From assembly GCF_003385595.1 (NCBI RefSeq), contig NZ_QNUE01000004.1, positions 186,001 to 250,000 on the forward strand: 64,000 nucleotides of DNA, read 5' to 3'. Positions 35,450 through 44,966 of the stretch are shown here, piece by piece. The notes beneath the pieces are model-generated. The model worked only from the letters and a program-made list of their open reading frames with translations, was not told the DNA's origin and searched no databases. Numbering within the stretch: the stretch's first letter is position 1; every line of letters starts with the position of its first letter. The stretch is from Chryseobacterium flavum. Its GTDB lineage: Bacteria > Bacteroidota > Bacteroidia > Flavobacteriales > Weeksellaceae. A program made the position numbers and the translations under genes.

Positions 35450-36745
35450 TTACTTTTTAAAAATACCGTAATTACCTGTTTTTTTGTCTTCTTTAATGAT
35501 ATAACTGTCTTTTAACTGAAGTACCCAGCCATTTCCTTCAGCTCTTTGTTCTTCTGTTTTTGTAGGAATACTAACGGAAATTTTGCTCCAGTCCGGACTC
35601 ATTAATGCTCCATTCCCGACTTCAAGAATGCCCCAATTGTCCGTAACCCTGATCGTAGGGTAGACAGTTCCCTGGCCTTCTATGGCTAAAATGTTCCTTG
35701 GATCAAAAGAGACATTCATTTTTTCAAATTTAATTTCTAAATGGGGCTGTTCAATAAACCTTGCCTGGTATTCAGCGATCTGTTCTTTTATTTTATTCTC
35801 CCTTGCCTGTTCTTCCGTGGCAATTATAACTCCATTATAATGATGAGCGTTTTTTTCGGAAGCCGATTTTAAATCTGTCGGGATACTGATTTTAAAATTT
35901 TTAATGAAAAAATCAGAAATGCTGGTATTTGTTGAGATCTTCTGATTCCACAATTTATTCTTTACACTTAATAGATATCCGTAAACGGGAATGGTGTAGT
36001 AAGCAAAAGATCTGATATAGGTAGGATTTGAGTAAAAAGTATCTATAGAACTGATAAAATGTTTCTTAGCCTGTTCTTGATTTCTTCCGCTGATCATGAA
36101 TCCGGTGTATTCGGCAATTCCTTCATTCATTTCCAGTTGATTTTCAATAGCTGCTGATTCCGGAAAAAGAGAATTTCTGTATTTCCGGAAAATAAAAGCG
36201 TTGGTCAGGTGTTTTTTCTGTTCTTTTTCCGAATCAGAAAGAACCGCTTTTTTAAGGGCTTCCAATTCCATCCGAAGATATATCCTTCCTTCTTTCTGAT
36301 CCAAATGATTACTCTCCTTATTGCTATGGACGAATCCTAAAGAAGGTTGTGCCTTGTGGAAAAGTTCATGTGCCAGCAGATTTATCCTGTCATAATGATC
36401 TTCAGGTAAAGGTAACATAATCATTGCCCAGGATTTTCCATTCCATTGGATTGATGTATTGGCAATATTCATATTGTCAGGTAATTTACCTGTGTATATA
36501 TTGTTTTGAAGCTTAAAAATGTTATCCGGGTCGGGTTCATTACTGTAGATGTACCGTGTTTTAGGATCAACGAGAAGAATACTTCCATATAAATCTTTGT
36601 TCCATAATGTAAATCCTTTTTTAGTGGCATTTTCAATCTCCCTGAAATAACCGGAAATTTTCTCCGGATGTACAAGCATTGGCTCTTGCCCAAATAATGA
36701 CGTGCCCTGAATTAAACATAAAAATGCAAAGAAAACTTTGTTCAT
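35450..36745 (-). CDS. Secreted HExxH metallopeptidase-like protein
   Basis: About 431 residues from ATG 36745 (a GTG at 36751 adds two residues). The signal peptide ends GTSLFG. The zinc motif LLAHELFHKAQ (about 125-135) is followed some 75 residues later by NEGIAEYTGF, whose Glu could be the third ligand, the gluzincin arrangement. The last about 130 residues form a beta-rich domain. The family was not recognised by name; similar proteins are annotated as hypothetical. It lies convergent to the MaoC gene. Substrate unknown. Confidence 0.75.
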   Translation of the reverse strand: MNKVFFAFLCLIQGTSLFGQEPMLVHPEKISGYFREIENATKKGFTLWNKDLYGSILLVDPKTRYIYSNEPDPDNIFKLQNNIYTGKLPDNMNIANTSIQWNGKSWAMIMLPLPEDHYDRINLLAHELFHKAQPSLGFVHSNKESNHLDQKEGRIYLRMELEALKKAVLSDSEKEQKKHLTNAFIFRKYRNSLFPESAAIENQLEMNEGIAEYTGFMISGRNQEQAKKHFISSIDTFYSNPTYIRSFAYYTIPVYGYLLSVKNKLWNQKISTNTSISDFFIKNFKISIPTDLKSASEKNAHHYNGVIIATEEQARENKIKEQIAEYQARFIEQPHLEIKFEKMNVSFDPRNILAIEGQGTVYPTIRVTDNWGILEVGNGALMSPDWSKISVSIPTKTEEQRAEGNGWVLQLKDSYIIKEDKKTGNYGIFKK

Positions 36746-36901
36746 TACCACTTCTTTAGAGATGAATAACCATAGAATATTTTGTCGTTTTTAAAGTTAC
36801 TGAAAAACTGATTTATACAGAGGTTTAAAAATTAAAATAAATGTGTTGAGTATAATATTGAAAAAATAAAGGATGTAATAACAGTCCTTGAAGTTGTGAG
36901 C

Positions 36902-36933
36902 TAAAAAAAGACTACCTTTCGGGTAGCCTCTCT
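36902..36933 (-). terminator. Terminator of the double-glycine peptide gene
   Basis: Minus-strand GGCTACC-CGAAA-GGTAGTC stem-loop followed by TTTTTTT, 4 bases past the stop at 36937. Confidence 0.85.
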
Positions 36934-36936
36934 TTT

Positions 36937-37071
36937 TTAAGGACATTGGGAGATTTGAGCTTCACTGCACACTGTTTTGTTTAATCTCTCACAATACACA
37001 CAATAAATTTTAGGTGCCCCGCCGTAAACTGATTTTAATTGGCTTTTGTTTAACTTCTTTAAATTTTTCAT
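36937..37071 (-). CDS. Bacteriocin-like double-glycine leader peptide
   Basis: 44 residues: leader MKNLKKLNKSQLKSVYGG, then a 26-residue core with four cysteines in two CxxC-like/CxxxxxC spacings (IYCVYC, VCSE, QCP). The MKNLKKL...LK...GG leader is the bacteriocin-type signal cleaved by C39 peptidase transporters. It is very short, starts with a good ATG, and has its own strong terminator. No C39 transporter or modification enzyme lies in the window, so it may use a remote exporter. It is a paralogue of the peptide at 59332-59472. Confidence 0.8.
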   Translation of the reverse strand: MKNLKKLNKSQLKSVYGGAPKIYCVYCERLNKTVCSEAQISQCP

Positions 37072-37210
37072 ATTGTTTTAATTTATGGTTTAATAAATCT
37101 ATAAAGTTTCTAACGGGATCTTTAATTTTTTATTATGAAATTAAAAATAAAATATTTCAGGTAACGACCTGAGACCTGTATTGTTTACAGCATATATACT
37201 TAAAGATTCA

Positions 37211-38602
37211 TCAGGAATGCTCGTACCGGACAGGAGTAAATTTTTTTATTCCATTGATTCCATCCCGAATTTCTGTAAAATTGTGACAGCCATTTGCTTT
37301 CAGGATGCTAGCGGCAGTTATACTCCGGTAACCTCCCTGACAATACATATAAAAATGACTGTTATTCTCAATATCAGGAATCCATTGACTGATTTGGTCT
37401 AACGGTTTATTAATAGCTCCATCCACATGTCCGGCCAGATATTCGTTCTCTTTACGGACGTCTATAATCAGTTTATTGTTATTTACGATTTCAGTGACAA
37501 ATTTTTCAGGTGTTATTCTTTCGATCATTTCTATTTTCTCTCCGGCATTTTTCCAGGTATCAAATCCGCCGTCTAAATAACCTGATACATTGTCAAAACC
37601 AATCCGTCCCAGTCTGATGACCGTTTCTTTTTCTTTACCGGTTTCTGTAACGAGTAGAACAGGAGTCTTTACATTACCGATTAAAGCTCCGACCCATTGT
37701 GCGAAATTTCCATCAAGTCCTATATTTACTGAACCTGGTATAAATCCGCAGGCAAAATCATTATGGTTTCTGGAATCCAGTATCAATACATTCTCACAGA
37801 CCATTTTAACTTTAAAGTCTTCTATAGACAGCGGTTTCATTTCCCGGTGTAAGACATTATCGAAATGTTCATATCCTTGCTTATTCATCGCTGCATTCAT
37901 TTCAAAATATCCGGGAGGAGGTAATAAACCATCTGTAACAGCTTTTATAAAAGATTCCTTATCGGGCTGGTTCAGTGCATAATTGGTCCTTTTTTGATTT
38001 CCGAGTGTGTCGGTTGTTTCTTTCATCATATTTTTACCACAGGCAGACCCTTCGCCATGCCCCGGGTATACAATAATATGATCGGATAGAGGTAATATTT
38101 TGCTGTACAGGCTTTCATAAAGAATTCCCGCCAGCTCTTCTTTACTCAGGTGGGTTGCTTTCTGGGCAAGATCTGGTCTTCCCACATCACCTAAAAAGAG
38201 ACTGTCTCCGCTGAATAAGGCTGTGTCTTTTCCATCTTTATCGATGAGCAGAAAACATGCACTTTCCATAGTATGTCCCGGAGTATGGATCAGTTTAATG
38301 GTAACATCACCCAGTTCAAAAACCTGTCCGTCTTCTGCAATTACAGCTTTGTACTCTGGCTCTGCTGTAGGACCATATATAATAGGAGCTCCTGTTCTTC
38401 CGCTTAAATCAAGATGTCCGCTGACAAAATCTGCATGAAAATGAGTTTCAAAAATATATTTAAGTTGTACATCATCTTTTTTAAGCTTATCCAGGTAAGG
38501 TTGTATTTCCCGTAAAGGATCTATAATGGCTGCCTCACCATTGGAAGTGATATAATAGGCTCCGTGTGCCAGGCATTTCGTATAAATCTGTTCTACTTTC
38601 AT
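37211..38602 (-). CDS. MBL-fold persulfide dioxygenase fused to two rhodanese domains
   Basis: 463 residues. Residues 1-240 are a metallo-beta-lactamase fold with the iron ligands THFHADFVSGH (about 53-63), HTPGH and VYPGHGEGS, as in ETHE1-type persulfide dioxygenases, which oxidise glutathione persulfide to sulfite. A first rhodanese domain (about 265-355) lacks a clear Cys loop; the second (about 370-463) has the active-site loop YCQGGYRS. The fusion would couple sulfane-sulfur transfer to oxidation in sulfide detoxification. It starts with ATG 38602 and is monocistronic. Confidence 0.92.
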   Translation of the reverse strand: MKVEQIYTKCLAHGAYYITSNGEAAIIDPLREIQPYLDKLKKDDVQLKYIFETHFHADFVSGHLDLSGRTGAPIIYGPTAEPEYKAVIAEDGQVFELGDVTIKLIHTPGHTMESACFLLIDKDGKDTALFSGDSLFLGDVGRPDLAQKATHLSKEELAGILYESLYSKILPLSDHIIVYPGHGEGSACGKNMMKETTDTLGNQKRTNYALNQPDKESFIKAVTDGLLPPPGYFEMNAAMNKQGYEHFDNVLHREMKPLSIEDFKVKMVCENVLILDSRNHNDFACGFIPGSVNIGLDGNFAQWVGALIGNVKTPVLLVTETGKEKETVIRLGRIGFDNVSGYLDGGFDTWKNAGEKIEMIERITPEKFVTEIVNNNKLIIDVRKENEYLAGHVDGAINKPLDQISQWIPDIENNSHFYMYCQGGYRSITAASILKANGCHNFTEIRDGINGIKKFTPVRYEHS

Positions 38603-39031
38603 TGATCTGTTTTAAAAGTTATAAAAATCCTGCTTTGGCGGCTTTGTTTCCGAGTGAAGTTAGTTGAAAAGATAGTGAATAGAGCCGGTTACAGATCTAT
38701 ATAATAATCAATGTTCTTTATAAATTTTAGTTAATGTAATAATAGAAGTGAATCCTACAAATTTATTATATAGAACAAGCCACCAAAGCGGATTTAATTT
38801 TATTCTTCAGGCCAGCCTGAAATATTTATCTGAGATCAAAGGTATTTATTAATTCTGTTCAAGTCCAGTAGGTTTTATTCTAAAATATACCGAAATCCAC
38901 TAATAGTAATTTATTTTAACGGTATGTATTGATGAGATGAGGATCAATTTAACTATTTGGCAAATAAATTGTTGCATTTATACAGAAGTGTAGATATACT
39001 TCAGATTTTATCACCATTTAAAATTATTATT
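38603..39031. other. Divergent intergenic region
   Basis: 429 bases, AT-rich, between the persulfide dioxygenase and the DUF4142 lipoprotein. No clear promoter box, repeat or further gene was seen; a TTG-initiated extension of the downstream frame (from 38957) exists but lacks support. Confidence 0.5.
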
Positions 39032-39661
39032 ATGAAAAATTATGTTGTAACGCTTTTTGCGGCGGTTACCCTGGTAGCCTGTAAAAAAAATGAAACGACA
39101 ACTGCCTATTCTTCTACAGATAGTGCAGCTACAGACAGTATGGCCACTATGCCAGTCTCTCCTGATTCCGGAACGGCAGTAAGTGATTCTGCGAATGCAG
39201 CCAATACCAATGGTATGAAGAATACCCTTAGTGATCAGGACAAGAAGTTTGCAGATGCAGCTGCACGGGGAGGAATAATGGAGGTCATGATGGGAGAGCT
39301 TGCAGGAACTCATGCTACTAATCCTGCAGTCAAATCGTTGGGTGAAATGATGGTCAAAGATCATAGTAAAGCCAATGATGAGCTTAAGAAATGGGCTTCC
39401 ACGGCAGGATATAATTTACCAACTGGCCTGGATGCAGAAAAACAGAAGAAATACGATGATCTGAAGGCAAAAAACGGAGCTGAGTTTGATCGTATGTACA
39501 CCGACCTTATGGTTAGTGATCATAAAAAAGATATAGAAGAGTTTAAAAAAGCAGGAGCAGAAAGTAAGGATTCATCCTTAAAAGCATTCGCAAATAAAAC
39601 TCTTCCGACGCTGGAACATCATTTAATGGAGTCGGAAAAAGCAAAAAAAGCGGTCAGATAG
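39032..39661 (+). CDS. DUF4142 lipoprotein
   Basis: 209 residues from ATG 39032. The lipobox is TLVAC, followed by a Ser/Thr/Ala-rich linker and a helical domain (about 70-205) of DUF4142 type: KFADAAARGGIMEVMMGELA, MVKDHSKANDELKKWA, and LPTLEHHLMESEKA, a ferritin-like four-helix pattern with paired His. Members are periplasmic or outer-membrane anchored and often stress-induced. A strong terminator follows. Confidence 0.9.
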   Translation: MKNYVVTLFAAVTLVACKKNETTTAYSSTDSAATDSMATMPVSPDSGTAVSDSANAANTNGMKNTLSDQDKKFADAAARGGIMEVMMGELAGTHATNPAVKSLGEMMVKDHSKANDELKKWASTAGYNLPTGLDAEKQKKYDDLKAKNGAEFDRMYTDLMVSDHKKDIEEFKKAGAESKDSSLKAFANKTLPTLEHHLMESEKAKKAVR

Positions 39662-39684
39662 GAATATCGGCCGACACCTCAAAG

Positions 39685-39719
39685 AAAGTGTATCTGTTGA
39701 CTGATAGATACACTTTTTT
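39685..39719 (+). terminator. Rho-independent terminator
   Basis: Perfect 11-bp stem AAAGTGTATCT / AGATACACTTT with a T-rich tail, 24 bases after the DUF4142 gene. Confidence 0.88.
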
Positions 39720-39755
39720 ACTTTATTATATTATTGCTGAAGTAGTTTCCAATGG

Positions 39756-40010
39756 CTATCTTACCATAAAGGATTCGGGCCTTCCCTTAAATTCTTTTTT
39801 ACATTCCGGGCTGCAAAATCCATAAAGAGATCCTTTATAGACCAGCGTATCATTCAAAGATTCTGAAGTCTTCATATGGCAGACGGGATATACCGTATTA
39901 ATCACTGCCACATCTTTAAGCATTTTTTTCTGTTCCATTCCTTTAGCTTTTTCCTGTTGACAGGAACTGACAATAAATATCAAAAAACAAATGATCATAT
40001 AGTTTTTCAT
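39756..40010 (-). CDS. YHS-domain metal-binding lipoprotein
   Basis: 84 residues from ATG 40010 (MKNYMIICFLIFIVSSC, with a lipobox VSSC); an upstream start at 40046 is less likely. The mature part has YPVCHMKTS and FCSPECKKEFKGRPESF, the paired Cys layout of YHS domains that bind metal ions. Convergent with the DUF4142 gene. A copper or other heavy-metal role is suggested by the family only. Confidence 0.8.
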   Translation of the reverse strand: MKNYMIICFLIFIVSSCQQEKAKGMEQKKMLKDVAVINTVYPVCHMKTSESLNDTLVYKGSLYGFCSPECKKEFKGRPESFMVR

Positions 40011-40197
40011 AAGTGAAGAAATAATGTTATTATTTAAAATAGTCAAGTTACTTTATAATACAAAGCTTCATTATGATCTCAGTCAGTTATTGAATTAATA
40101 TCGGAATGGTCAAAGCAAAATTCCGGGGTAATTTCTGTAACAGAGGAGTTTGCCTTCCAATACTTTCTAAAAATCCGTATGTTACTGTCAGTTTCAT

Positions 40198-40205
40198 TAT
40201 TTTTG
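40198..40205 (+). promoter_or_regulatory. Candidate -7 box for the DUF1826-like gene
   Basis: TATTTTTG fits TAnnTTTG, 20 bases before the ATG at 40225. Confidence 0.45.
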
Positions 40206-40224
40206 CAAAGAATCAACGTTATTT

Positions 40225-40923
40225 ATGAACAACAGATTTTCAGGTTATAATCAGATTGGAGTGGTTTCTACCTTTTCGGAACTTATCAATACAGACTTTC
40301 AGGATGCTGTCAATGCGATTTGCTGGTACAGAGATTTAAGGGGAGATTTCAAGGAAATTGTCTCCAAGCTTCAGTTAAAAGATGATATTACAGAAATATA
40401 TTCTGAAGATCTTTTATCACTTCAGTTATCTGAAAAAGGAAATCTTGCAAGGGAAATTATTTTACATGATTTACAGTTATTAACTGACTTTGGATCATCT
40501 CCTTCACTCAATTTGCTGAAGTGCTATGAACGGGATGAGGAGCTGGATTTTATTTCGGCAGATGTATATTCGTATCATGTTGATCGTTCACCCATTGGGA
40601 CAGATACTCTTTTATGTACCTATCATGGTGCTGCCAGTGATATTATACCCAACGAACAGGTGGACCAGAAAATTTTGATTCCGGAAATCCGGGAGAAACT
40701 TAAAGAATTGCATGATGGCACGGAGGAAGAATTTGAGTCTTTTCTGAAGGATTGTTTTTTTGATTTGCATTATCAGGCAAAGCCCAATGCAGAACCTGTT
40801 AATCTAGGACTGGGACACCTTTGGAGATTAGCCGTGGATCACCCGGAACAAAAAGTTCTGCCCTGCGTACACCGGGCTCCTGTTGAAAAGGATGGTGAAT
40901 ATAGACTGCTTCTGATTTGCTGA
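40225..40923 (+). CDS. DUF1826-like protein
   Basis: 232 residues, soluble, no signal peptide. The layout, with ICWYRD near the start, a central LLCTYHGAASDIIPNEQV and the end CVHRAPVEKDGEYRLLLIC, resembles DUF1826 proteins, several of which are controlled by Zur with zinc-handling GTPases. The assignment is from memory. Cys, His and Glu residues near the end could bind metal. No zinc genes are adjacent. Confidence 0.6.
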   Translation: MNNRFSGYNQIGVVSTFSELINTDFQDAVNAICWYRDLRGDFKEIVSKLQLKDDITEIYSEDLLSLQLSEKGNLAREIILHDLQLLTDFGSSPSLNLLKCYERDEELDFISADVYSYHVDRSPIGTDTLLCTYHGAASDIIPNEQVDQKILIPEIREKLKELHDGTEEEFESFLKDCFFDLHYQAKPNAEPVNLGLGHLWRLAVDHPEQKVLPCVHRAPVEKDGEYRLLLIC

Positions 40924-41399
40924 TCGAAATGATTGGAATATCATCTTTATAAGGCATTTAGTCTTCGGTTTCACTGAATGCTCATCGGGTTTTTAACCAG
41001 ACCGGTAGTACTGAAAATAAAGTCAGTTTTCCAGGATATTGTATTAAATGATATCAGCTTGAATAATATCATTATTATTGGTTTCATTTCCTGAAGCTTC
41101 ATGTTATGTTGTCATAGAATTATATCTATGCTGTTAATTTCTTTTATATCATGCAAATACAGTAATTTTGGACAAACATTAAATGATAAGAAAAATGCGA
41201 AACACATTGACTATATATATACACTGATTCTTCAGAATAAAACGACTTGAAATAAAACAGACCGGCAACCAGGAATTTCGTTTAAACAGAAATGCAGTGA
41301 GTTATTTGGATTTGTTTATAAAGAAGTTTGTTTTCCCTTTTATTAATCTCAGGCGTTATCCTGACATTTTACCGTAATTCAATCTTTAAAATCATACAA
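40924..41399. other. Intergenic region upstream of the C1q-like gene array
   Basis: 476 bases. A TAATTTTG box at 41163-41170 could be the -7 element of the three-gene array, giving a leader of about 220 bases. Nothing else is recognisable. Confidence 0.45.
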
Positions 41400-42305
41400 A
41401 TGAAAAAAAGAAGACCTATTATTATACTCCTTCTGGGGGTAATTTATTCTTGTATTGGTTTTGTACACGCACAGGTAGGTATAAGGACATCATCTCCAAT
41501 GGGTGTTTTCCATGTAGATGGTGCCAAGGACAATCCAACGGGTGGACTTCCGGATGCAAGCCAGGTGTCCAATGATGTTATTGTTAACAAAACCACAGGA
41601 TTCATCGGAGTTGGAGTTTCAGCTCCCAAAGTAAAACTGGATATGAGGTCAGCAGGACCAGAAAATTCATTGGGGTTAAGTACCACTACCATGAGTGCTG
41701 TTGAGGCAGGAGCCGGAGCAGTTCGTTATGATGCAGTAAATATTCCTGTAGGACCGAAAATTGAGGTTTCAGATGGGGTTGTTTGGCATAAAGCGTATAT
41801 AGCTCCTCAAAAAGCAGTTATTGTTGCCCGTAAAGTTACCGGCCAGTCAATTGTACAAGGAACTGCTACAAACATTACCAACTGGAATGTTGTACGGGAC
41901 ATGAGCAATAGTTTTGATGGTGCTTCAGGTATTTTTACGGCTCCGCGAAATGGTACATACACCTTTTTGTTTACTTTTAACTTTACCGGAGCTGTCATTA
42001 ATGACGGGTCCAGGGTAGAGTCACAGTTTTATAATACAACAACGAGTACAGTTCTGGCAAGTGTTTATAAAACTTTCGGTCAATCAATGACAGGAACTGC
42101 AGATGATGCAAACGCTACCCGGTCTACTCAGGCAGGAGGCTCAAGTACTGTTACACTGACTCTGACCGCCGGTACAAAAGTAGTGACCAGGCTTTGGCAT
42201 AATCTGATCTCAAGCGGATCGGTACCTTTAAGAGTTACTACAAATTCCACAGATCCTACCAATCCGGATGACGGGTTTAATAATTTAACAATCATAGAAC
42301 ATTAA
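41400..42305 (+). CDS. Secreted C1q-like jelly-roll surface protein (array copy 1)
   Basis: 301 residues from ATG 41400; a longer TTG-started frame from 41328 lacks a signal peptide. The signal peptide ends GFVHA, then QVGIRTSSPMGVFHVDG and GAKDNP...NDVIVNKTTGFIGVG, the family module with a repeated VG(V/I)-type strand. The C-terminal about 135 residues form a C1q/TNF-like domain: ASGIFTAPRNGTYTFLFTFNFTG and an ending NNLTIIEH. First of three similar genes with gaps of only 13 and 7 bases. Confidence 0.8.
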   Translation: MKKRRPIIILLLGVIYSCIGFVHAQVGIRTSSPMGVFHVDGAKDNPTGGLPDASQVSNDVIVNKTTGFIGVGVSAPKVKLDMRSAGPENSLGLSTTTMSAVEAGAGAVRYDAVNIPVGPKIEVSDGVVWHKAYIAPQKAVIVARKVTGQSIVQGTATNITNWNVVRDMSNSFDGASGIFTAPRNGTYTFLFTFNFTGAVINDGSRVESQFYNTTTSTVLASVYKTFGQSMTGTADDANATRSTQAGGSSTVTLTLTAGTKVVTRLWHNLISSGSVPLRVTTNSTDPTNPDDGFNNLTIIEH

Positions 42306-42318
42306 GAAACAGATTCCT

Positions 42319-43167
42319 ATGAAAAATAAAAACAATATTGCTTATCAATTCCTTACCTGTATTCTGTTTTTTTCTTCGGCTATGATAGCTGCGCAGGTAG
42401 GTTTTTTTACCCCTAATCCCGCACAATCCCTTCAAATAGATGCTGCAAAAGATAATGGGAGTAATCCTGATGCACAAAAGCTTGCGAATGATATTGTAGT
42501 GAGCAACACAGGTAACATGGGAGTGGGTGTTTTAAATCCTGTTACTAAAGTAGATCTCCGTTCACCGGATAATAAGGGACTGATTGGCCTTGGAACAGGA
42601 ACACAAACTCCAGCTGAAGCCGGTGCCGGTGCAATACGTTACAATGCGGGAGGTTTTTTAGAGTATTCTGATGGTGAACAGTGGATTGCTTTGCCACTTA
42701 CAGCGCCAACAAAAGCACTTGTTAATGCCAGTAAAAGTGTTGCTCAAAGTATTGGATCCGGCGCTACAACCTATATAACAGGCTGGACTGAAACTGTAGA
42801 TCTGGGTACAGCTCCCAATGGTGATTTTAATCCTTCAACAGGCGTTTTTACCGCTCCCCGTGACGGATTTTATCTCGTATCCTTTACTATTACTTTAGCG
42901 AATGGAAATATTCCTAAAAATACCTTTATTGAAACAGCTATAGAAAGTGACCGGAATGTTGAAAATATTCAGGTATTTAAAACAGTGAATTCTTATCCTG
43001 CTTTCCAGGCTGGTGCAGTAAGTAACTATCTGAGCGGAAACAGTAATGCTATTTTTAATCTTAAAGCAGGAAATACTATTAAATTCAGTGTCAGACATAA
43101 TATAGGTTCTGCAAGGAATACCTTAAATGACAGCAAACTTAATAATTTGAGTATTAGTGAATTATAA
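42319..43167 (+). CDS. Secreted C1q-like jelly-roll surface protein (array copy 2)
   Basis: 282 residues with a signal peptide ending AMIAA and start QVGFFTPNPAQSLQIDAAKDN. It keeps the ANDIVVSNTGNMGVGVLNP and EAGAGAIRYNAGG segments of copy 1, and the C1q-like end STGVFTAPRDGFYLVSFTI...NNLSISEL. N-terminal and C-terminal edges are conserved with its neighbours while the middle differs, as expected for paralogues diversifying in binding. Confidence 0.8.
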   Translation: MKNKNNIAYQFLTCILFFSSAMIAAQVGFFTPNPAQSLQIDAAKDNGSNPDAQKLANDIVVSNTGNMGVGVLNPVTKVDLRSPDNKGLIGLGTGTQTPAEAGAGAIRYNAGGFLEYSDGEQWIALPLTAPTKALVNASKSVAQSIGSGATTYITGWTETVDLGTAPNGDFNPSTGVFTAPRDGFYLVSFTITLANGNIPKNTFIETAIESDRNVENIQVFKTVNSYPAFQAGAVSNYLSGNSNAIFNLKAGNTIKFSVRHNIGSARNTLNDSKLNNLSISEL

Positions 43168-43174
43168 ATAATGA

Positions 43175-44086
43175 ATGATGGCACAACAATATAAAATAAA
43201 AAATTTAGTAAAAGTCATTGTACCACTGCTTTTTTGGGCAGCTCAAACCAATGCACAAATAGGATTGGGAGTAGCTGATCCGGTAAATCCTGTCGAAATT
43301 AAAACAGATGCAGGTAAAGTTATTGTAGACAAAGCAGGAAGGGTAGGAGTACTGATTGCCAATCCTAAAGTGGCTGTAGATCTGCGGGGCGGAACCAATG
43401 GAGCCGTAGCCCTGGGAAATACAGATAAAACCGCTGCACAAGCTGGTGCTGGTGCCTTACGGTATGTTGCAAGTCCGGCTATCGGGGTGAAGGGATATTT
43501 AGAATTTTCGGACGGGACCAATTGGGTAAGTTTTTTTCCTAAAGGTAAACCACGAATTGTGGTTATGGCCAGTAAAACAACTCAGGATACCTATGTTTTT
43601 GAAAGTGCAAGCCCCACAGAAATTGGTACGAAGTCTGGTATTGTTCAGCGCAGATCGTCTTATCTGACCAACTGGACGGAGAAACTGGACTCTGATTCGG
43701 GAGTTCCGACAAACAATTTTAATCCGGCTACCGGAGAATTTATTGCCCCTCGAACAGGGGTGTATTTTGCAACTTTTACTTTTGCTTTACAGTCAAGCCA
43801 GGTAAATACCGGCAGCAATAATCAGACGGAAGCAATCTGGGAGGTTAGAAATCCGGCAGGTACCATTACGCAGAGGGTAAAAACAAACAACGGGTATGCT
43901 TCTGATACCGGGGCTAGTCCCAATGCTGTACCAGTGGGTTCCGCCTGTACCGTCAGTGTTTATCTGAACAAAGGAGACAAATTAAGACCATTTACATGGA
44001 TTACTGTAGCGTTTGACGGAACCACAAGCCAGTTTGATGTGTCAGGAAGCGGAGCTTATAATTCCCTTACCATTGTGGAGCAGTAA
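43175..44086 (+). CDS. Secreted C1q-like jelly-roll surface protein (array copy 3)
   Basis: 303 residues with start MMAQQYKIKN and signal peptide ending AAQTNA, then QIGLGVADPVNPVEI. It shares VDKAGRVGVLIANPKVAVDLRGG and AAQAGAGALRYVA with the other copies, and ends with ATGEFIAPRTGVYFATFTF...YNSLTIVEQ. Last gene of the array; a perfect 13-bp terminator follows at 44142. Confidence 0.8.
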   Translation: MMAQQYKIKNLVKVIVPLLFWAAQTNAQIGLGVADPVNPVEIKTDAGKVIVDKAGRVGVLIANPKVAVDLRGGTNGAVALGNTDKTAAQAGAGALRYVASPAIGVKGYLEFSDGTNWVSFFPKGKPRIVVMASKTTQDTYVFESASPTEIGTKSGIVQRRSSYLTNWTEKLDSDSGVPTNNFNPATGEFIAPRTGVYFATFTFALQSSQVNTGSNNQTEAIWEVRNPAGTITQRVKTNNGYASDTGASPNAVPVGSACTVSVYLNKGDKLRPFTWITVAFDGTTSQFDVSGSGAYNSLTIVEQ

Positions 44087-44141
44087 AAAAAATTTAAAAT
44101 AATAGAAAATCTAATCTGATTATTTTACAACAGAAAGGTGT

Positions 44142-44170
44142 AAGGCCGGGAAAATTTTCCCGGCCTTTTA
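44142..44170 (+). terminator. Terminator of the C1q-like array
   Basis: Perfect 13-bp self-complementary arm AAGGCCGGGAAAA / TTTTCCCGGCCTT followed by TTAT, 56 bases after the last array gene. Confidence 0.88.
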
Positions 44171-44329
44171 TATGGTTCCGCTTTCTTTGCGCACTTAATT
44201 TGAATATAAAAACTACGGTATTTCGTACCTTTTTAAATATAGATTTTATTTTAAAATATTGATATTCAGTTATTAATGGGGTGTGGTGTATAGGTTGATC
44301 TAAAGTATCCAAATATTAAACTAAGAATT

Positions 44330-44716
44330 ATGAGTACTAAAGAATTCAAGACTTTTGATATGCCTTGGGAAAAGGTATACGGATACGTACAATCAGTTAA
44401 AAGCGGTGATACGGTTTGGATCTCCGGGCAGTTGGGACACGATATGGAAGGAAATCTTGCAGAAGGAATGGAAAATCAATTCAGGCAGACATACCAGAAT
44501 ATAAGCAGATTATTAAGTGCGTTCGGATTAAATACCGGTCATATCACAGAAGAGGTTATTTATGTCACCAATATGCAGGAGGGGTTTGCAGGCAGGCAGA
44601 TCCTGGGTAAAGAATTTTATGGTGATTCCTGTATCGTTGCCAGCACTATAGTAGGGGTAACTGAACTGGCGCTCCCCGGTCAAAAAGTAGAAATTAAAAT
44701 TACAGCTAAGGTTTAA
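44330..44716 (+). CDS. RidA/YjgF-family protein
   Basis: 128 residues, the normal length. Marks of the family are PWEKVYGYVQSVKSGDTVWISGQLG, the TEEVIYVTNM segment and the end LALPGQKVEIKITAKV. RidA members remove reactive enamine/imine intermediates from PLP enzymes; the catalytic Arg of strict RidA (usually in an RxA/T pattern) is not clear here, so it may belong to another subfamily. It stands alone with its own terminator. Confidence 0.85.
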   Translation: MSTKEFKTFDMPWEKVYGYVQSVKSGDTVWISGQLGHDMEGNLAEGMENQFRQTYQNISRLLSAFGLNTGHITEEVIYVTNMQEGFAGRQILGKEFYGDSCIVASTIVGVTELALPGQKVEIKITAKV

Positions 44717-44745
44717 TCTGGATAACCTGTACAGTAATAGTTAAG

Positions 44746-44777
44746 ATCCGTATTGTTATTGGCAGTACGGATTTTTA
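44746..44777 (+). terminator. Rho-independent terminator
   Basis: ATCCGTA / TACGGAT stem with TTTTTATT tail, 30 bases after the RidA gene. Confidence 0.8.
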
Positions 44778-44966
44778 TTAATGGAATCAGAGGAGGATGT
44801 GAATACTTTTCCGTTAAAGAAAAACCTTTAATTTAAGAAATGTTGAATGTTCAAACTGATTTATGTGGATATTTTTCCACAAAAGGATCCATATAAATTT
44901 ACAGGAAATTTTTTACTAGTGCTTTCTCTGATAATAGCTTTGCAAAAGAATTTTAAACTTAAAAAA

